Positions 32,694 to 35,242 of a stretch of 35,242 bases of DNA are shown one piece after another. The stretch covers positions 1-35,242 of the forward strand of contig NZ_LNCD01000100.1 of the NCBI RefSeq assembly GCF_001542405.1. The letters run 5' to 3'. The position numbers and the translations under genes were made by a program. This DNA comes from Rhizobium altiplani (GTDB taxonomy: Bacteria > Pseudomonadota > Alphaproteobacteria > Rhizobiales > Rhizobiaceae). The notes under the pieces are model-generated. The model had not been told where the DNA came from, did no database searches, and saw nothing but the letters and a program-made list of their open reading frames with translations. How positions within the stretch are numbered: position 1 is the stretch's first letter; every line of letters starts with the position of its first letter.

Positions 32694-33473
32694 ATGACAC
32701 AGAACAGAAATGCAGCATTGATCGTAAAGGATCTCCGAAAATCTTTCGGTTCGCACGAGGTTCTCAAAGGCATCTCGCTCGAGGCTCATCAAGGTGACGT
32801 GATCTCGATCCTCGGATCAAGCGGATCGGGGAAGAGCACGTTTCTGCGCTGCATAAACATGCTTGAGACCCCAAGCACCGGGACGATTACGGTCGGTGGC
32901 CATACGATCCTCATGAAGACCAAACGGGATGGAAGTAGCGAGCCGGCTGACCGTCGCCAGGTCGACGCGATCCGCGCGGAACTTGGCATGGTTTTCCAGA
33001 GCTTTAATCTCTGGTCCCATATGACAGTTCTTGAAAACATCATCGAGGCGCCTGTTCACGTTCTCCGAAGGCCGCGAAGCGAATGCGTTGCTCAGGCTGA
33101 GGAGCTCTTGGAGAAAGTGGGCCTCGCGGAACGGCGCAACTACTACCCAAGCCACTTGTCGGGCGGGCAGCAGCAACGCGCGGCGATTGCCCGTGCCTTG
33201 GCCATGAACCCGAAAGTCATGTTGTTTGACGAGCCTACCTCCGCCCTTGATCCTGAATTGGTGGGTGAAGTCCTCAAGGTGATGCGTGGGCTGGCTGAGG
33301 AAGGCCGAACCATGCTCGTCGTCACCCATGAGATGGCCTTTGCCCGCAACGTGTCCAATCGCGTGCTGTTCCTCCATAAAGGTGAAGTCGAAGCCGACGG
33401 CACCCCGGACGAATTGTTTGGCAATACGCGCTCCGAACGTTTCAAGCAGTTCATCGCCTCAAGCGCCCACTAA
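32694..33473 (+). CDS. Amino acid/opine ABC transporter ATPase (OccP/HisP-like)
   Basis: The 259-residue ATPase has Walker A GSSGSGKST, Q-loop MVFQSFNLWSHM, signature LSGGQQQRAAIARALAM, Walker B VMLFDEPTSALDPE and the H-loop VVTHEM. The LWSHM wording and the HisP-length insert near residues 75-90 fit the opine and histidine transporter group. ATG 32694 is preferred over an in-frame TTG 33 bp upstream inside the permease gene. It precedes proC by 20 bp. Confidence 0.93.
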   Translation: MTQNRNAALIVKDLRKSFGSHEVLKGISLEAHQGDVISILGSSGSGKSTFLRCINMLETPSTGTITVGGHTILMKTKRDGSSEPADRRQVDAIRAELGMVFQSFNLWSHMTVLENIIEAPVHVLRRPRSECVAQAEELLEKVGLAERRNYYPSHLSGGQQQRAAIARALAMNPKVMLFDEPTSALDPELVGEVLKVMRGLAEEGRTMLVVTHEMAFARNVSNRVLFLHKGEVEADGTPDELFGNTRSERFKQFIASSAH

Positions 33474-33493
33474 CATCTGCAAAGGACATCCTC

Positions 33494-34291
33494 ATGAGCG
33501 TTCTAGTCCTCGGCTGCGGCAATATGGGCGCAGCCATCGCCTCCGGCGTCGATCAAAACGGGCACGAAGATGTCGTCGCGGTCGATCCTGACGCACAGCG
33601 CGCGAAATCGCTTCTGCCGCCAGGCAGCCGGGTGCAGGTGTTCTCAGACCTTGCCCAATTAATGAAGCGGCGCTTTGACCTTATCATCCTCGGCGTCAAA
33701 CCGAACTACATCGGCGACGCATTGCAGACTTGTCAGGCCAGCCTTGCTGAGGCGCCGATGGTTTCCATTGCCGCTGGCGTCAGCCTGGCAACGATGAGAG
33801 AGGTTGCGGGCCAACACGCAAGGCTGATCCGCGTGATGCCCAATCTTCCCGCTTCAGTAGGGGCGGGGATGACCGTGGGATATGCGGATAACCTGGTAGA
33901 TGGGGAGGTTTTAGAGCGCGTCGAACGCGTCTTTGAAGCCGTTGGGCGCTTCCACTGGGTCTCTGACGAACACGACATCGATAAAGTCACGGCCGTTGCC
34001 GGCAGCGGACCTGGATATGTGTTTGCCTTCACGCAACACCTCGAGGCGGCTGCTGTGGAGATCGGCTTGCCGGCCGAACTGGCGGCGGCACTCGCTCGGC
34101 AGACCGTCGTGGGCGCTGGTCGGATGCTCGAGCGCGATCAACGCAGCGCGATTGATCTGAAGCGGGCCGTAACCAGTCCCAAAGGAACGACAGAGGCGGG
34201 CCTCTCGGTACTTGAAGGGCCAAAAGGGCTCCCTGCGCTGCTCGATCAATGCGTTAGGGCAGCAGAACAGCGCGCGATCGAGCTTCGGTAA
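33494..34291 (+). CDS. proC: Pyrroline-5-carboxylate reductase
   Basis: The 265-residue enzyme has an N-terminal Rossmann site for NADPH (VLVLGCGNMGAAIASG), the VKPNYI block, MPNLPASVGAGMTVGYA, and the C-terminal dimer/active-site region VAGSGPGYVFAF with VTSPKGTTEAGL. These are diagnostic for ProC, which reduces pyrroline-5-carboxylate to proline. ATG 33494 follows AAGGA. Its place directly after an opine/basic-amino-acid transporter and before a glutamate dehydrogenase gene suggests that the imported compound is converted via ornithine or pyrroline-5-carboxylate to proline and glutamate. It is likely a second, accessory copy. Confidence 0.95.
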   Translation: MSVLVLGCGNMGAAIASGVDQNGHEDVVAVDPDAQRAKSLLPPGSRVQVFSDLAQLMKRRFDLIILGVKPNYIGDALQTCQASLAEAPMVSIAAGVSLATMREVAGQHARLIRVMPNLPASVGAGMTVGYADNLVDGEVLERVERVFEAVGRFHWVSDEHDIDKVTAVAGSGPGYVFAFTQHLEAAAVEIGLPAELAAALARQTVVGAGRMLERDQRSAIDLKRAVTSPKGTTEAGLSVLEGPKGLPALLDQCVRAAEQRAIELR

Positions 34292-34479
34292 ATCAGGATG
34301 CCTGGCGCGGGTCCGAGAAGATGGCCATAGGCAGATCAGGTTGAAATTGCCCCCATGCCACGGCCTCGCCGGAGCGCTTATGCCCGCGGCGAGGGCTCAA
34401 GATTGGCGAGGCCCAGGCGGCACCGCGCTCAACTTGCAACAGCTTACTTCCGCGAGGAGAATGAAAATTGAATACGGCA

Positions 34480-35242
34480 GTGAAAATTGCGACGTCTGAA
34501 GATTAACAATTCTCGTTTCTCGACAGCGTCGAAGCGTATATGGACCGCGCACTCGCGCAGTTGCCGCTTCCAGAGGGACTTGCAGAGCGCATAAAGGCTT
34601 GCAATTCCACCTATACGGTTCGCTTCGGCGTTTGGCTAAGGGGGCGAATGTATTCCTTCACGGGCTGGCGCTCCGTCCACAGCGAGCACGTTGAGCCTGC
34701 AAAGGGTGGCATCCGCTATGATCTTGCGTCGAACCAAGAAGAGGTGGAGACGTTGGCGGCGCTGATGAGCCTCAAATGCTCGTTGGTGGACGTGCCCTTC
34801 GGTGGCTCGAAAGGAGCGCTGAAGATCAATCCCAAGGATTGGGAAGTCCACGAACTCGAGCGCATAACCCGCAGATTTACACAGGAGCTCGCAAAGTGCA
34901 GCCTTATTTCGGCAGGGCGAAACGTGCCCGCACCGGATGTTGGTACGGGTGAGCGGGAAATGGCGTGGATGGCGGACGAGCACAAACGGACCGGGCCATC
35001 GGACATCGTCAACGCGCCGCATGCGTCACCGGAAAACCGCTGTCTCATGGCGGTATCGAGGGTCGCACCGAAGCCACCGGGCGAAGTGTGCAATATGCCA
35101 TTCATTGTTATCTGCGAGATCCCTACAGCAATGGCATCGGAGGAAACCGTGACCTCGCGAAGATGACGGTGGCCGTCCAGGGCTTTGGCAATGTGGGGTT
35201 CCATGCTGCGAAGTTCCTCAGCGAGAACGACGGGGCCAAGAT
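34480..35242 (+). pseudogene. Glutamate dehydrogenase, frameshifted and with an early in-frame stop (runs off the window)
   Basis: The reading from ATG 34540 matches hexameric Glu/Leu/Phe/Val dehydrogenases: HSEHVEPAKGGIRYD, LKCSLVDVPFGGSKGALKI with the catalytic Lys, and PAPDVGTGEREMAWMADE. Conserved sequence also extends upstream (FSFLDSVEAY) to an in-frame TAA at 34504, with a possible GTG at 34480 before it. Near 35020 the family sequence leaves this frame and resumes in the next: CVTGKPLSHGGIEGRTEATG and, before the window ends, AVQGFGNVGFHAAKFLSEND (NAD-binding loop). Inserting one G in GCGCCGCA would restore it. The gene is probably dead, or the sequence has a one-base error. It would interconvert glutamate and 2-oxoglutarate with ammonia. 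Confidence 0.82.

Overview
The window is accessory DNA of a rhizobium (Alphaproteobacteria, Rhizobiales), probably part of a symbiotic plasmid or symbiosis island. The evidence is an intact nodD, an intact nodA, two sequences matching the 3' half of the NodD-binding nod box, a second decayed nodD fragment, and several insertion-sequence remnants. Around this nodulation patch lie dense operons for uptake and breakdown of amino acids or related nitrogen compounds. The genus cannot be fixed from sequence reading alone.

Region 1 (1-4070): the 3' end of an aldehyde dehydrogenase gene, an ArgE-type M20 deacylase, a MetR-like LysR regulator, and a convergent flavin amine oxidase. Region 2 (4071-15.2 kb) is the nodulation patch and is mosaic and decayed. 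It holds a pyruvate carboxylase scrap, nodD with a half-eroded divergent nod box in its leader, and an IS21-type end with four 23-bp repeats and a cut-off istA. Next come a nod box followed by a di-iron fatty-acid hydroxylase/sterol-desaturase-family gene, an AraC regulator, a nodD scrap, nodA without nodB or nodC, and a frameshifted cupin gene. The patch ends with a LuxR regulator, a PLP aminotransferase, two IS3 scraps and a second nod box in front of a small protein I cannot assign firmly.

Region 3 (15.46-20.2 kb): an Lrp/AsnC regulator divergent from a polar-amino-acid-type ABC transporter (binding protein, two permeases, ATPase) followed by an M20D amidohydrolase. It looks like a self-contained import-and-hydrolyse cassette. 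Region 4 (20.9-30.8 kb): two divergent operons sharing one control region that carries a perfect 18-bp palindrome. The leftward operon encodes an aldehyde dehydrogenase, a hydantoinase/carbamoylase-type M20 hydrolase, an XRE-cupin regulator and a SufS-like PLP enzyme. The rightward operon is a complete branched-chain-type (Liv) ABC transporter ending in a metal-dependent cyclase-family gene.

Region 5 (30.8-35.2 kb): the cyclase gene is cut near codon 140 and joined to the C-terminal half of an octopine/nopaline-type binding protein, so two operons were fused by a deletion. Two permeases and an ATPase of that second transporter follow, then proC and a glutamate dehydrogenase gene with a frameshift and an in-frame stop. 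Region 5 would have imported a basic amino acid or opine and fed it toward proline and glutamate.

The most novel candidates are the two genes placed behind nod boxes: the hydroxylase at 7272-8192 and the unassigned protein at 14260-14766. If NodD controls both, this patch makes a flavonoid-induced product beyond the standard nodABC backbone, possibly a hydroxylated acyl chain or membrane lipid.
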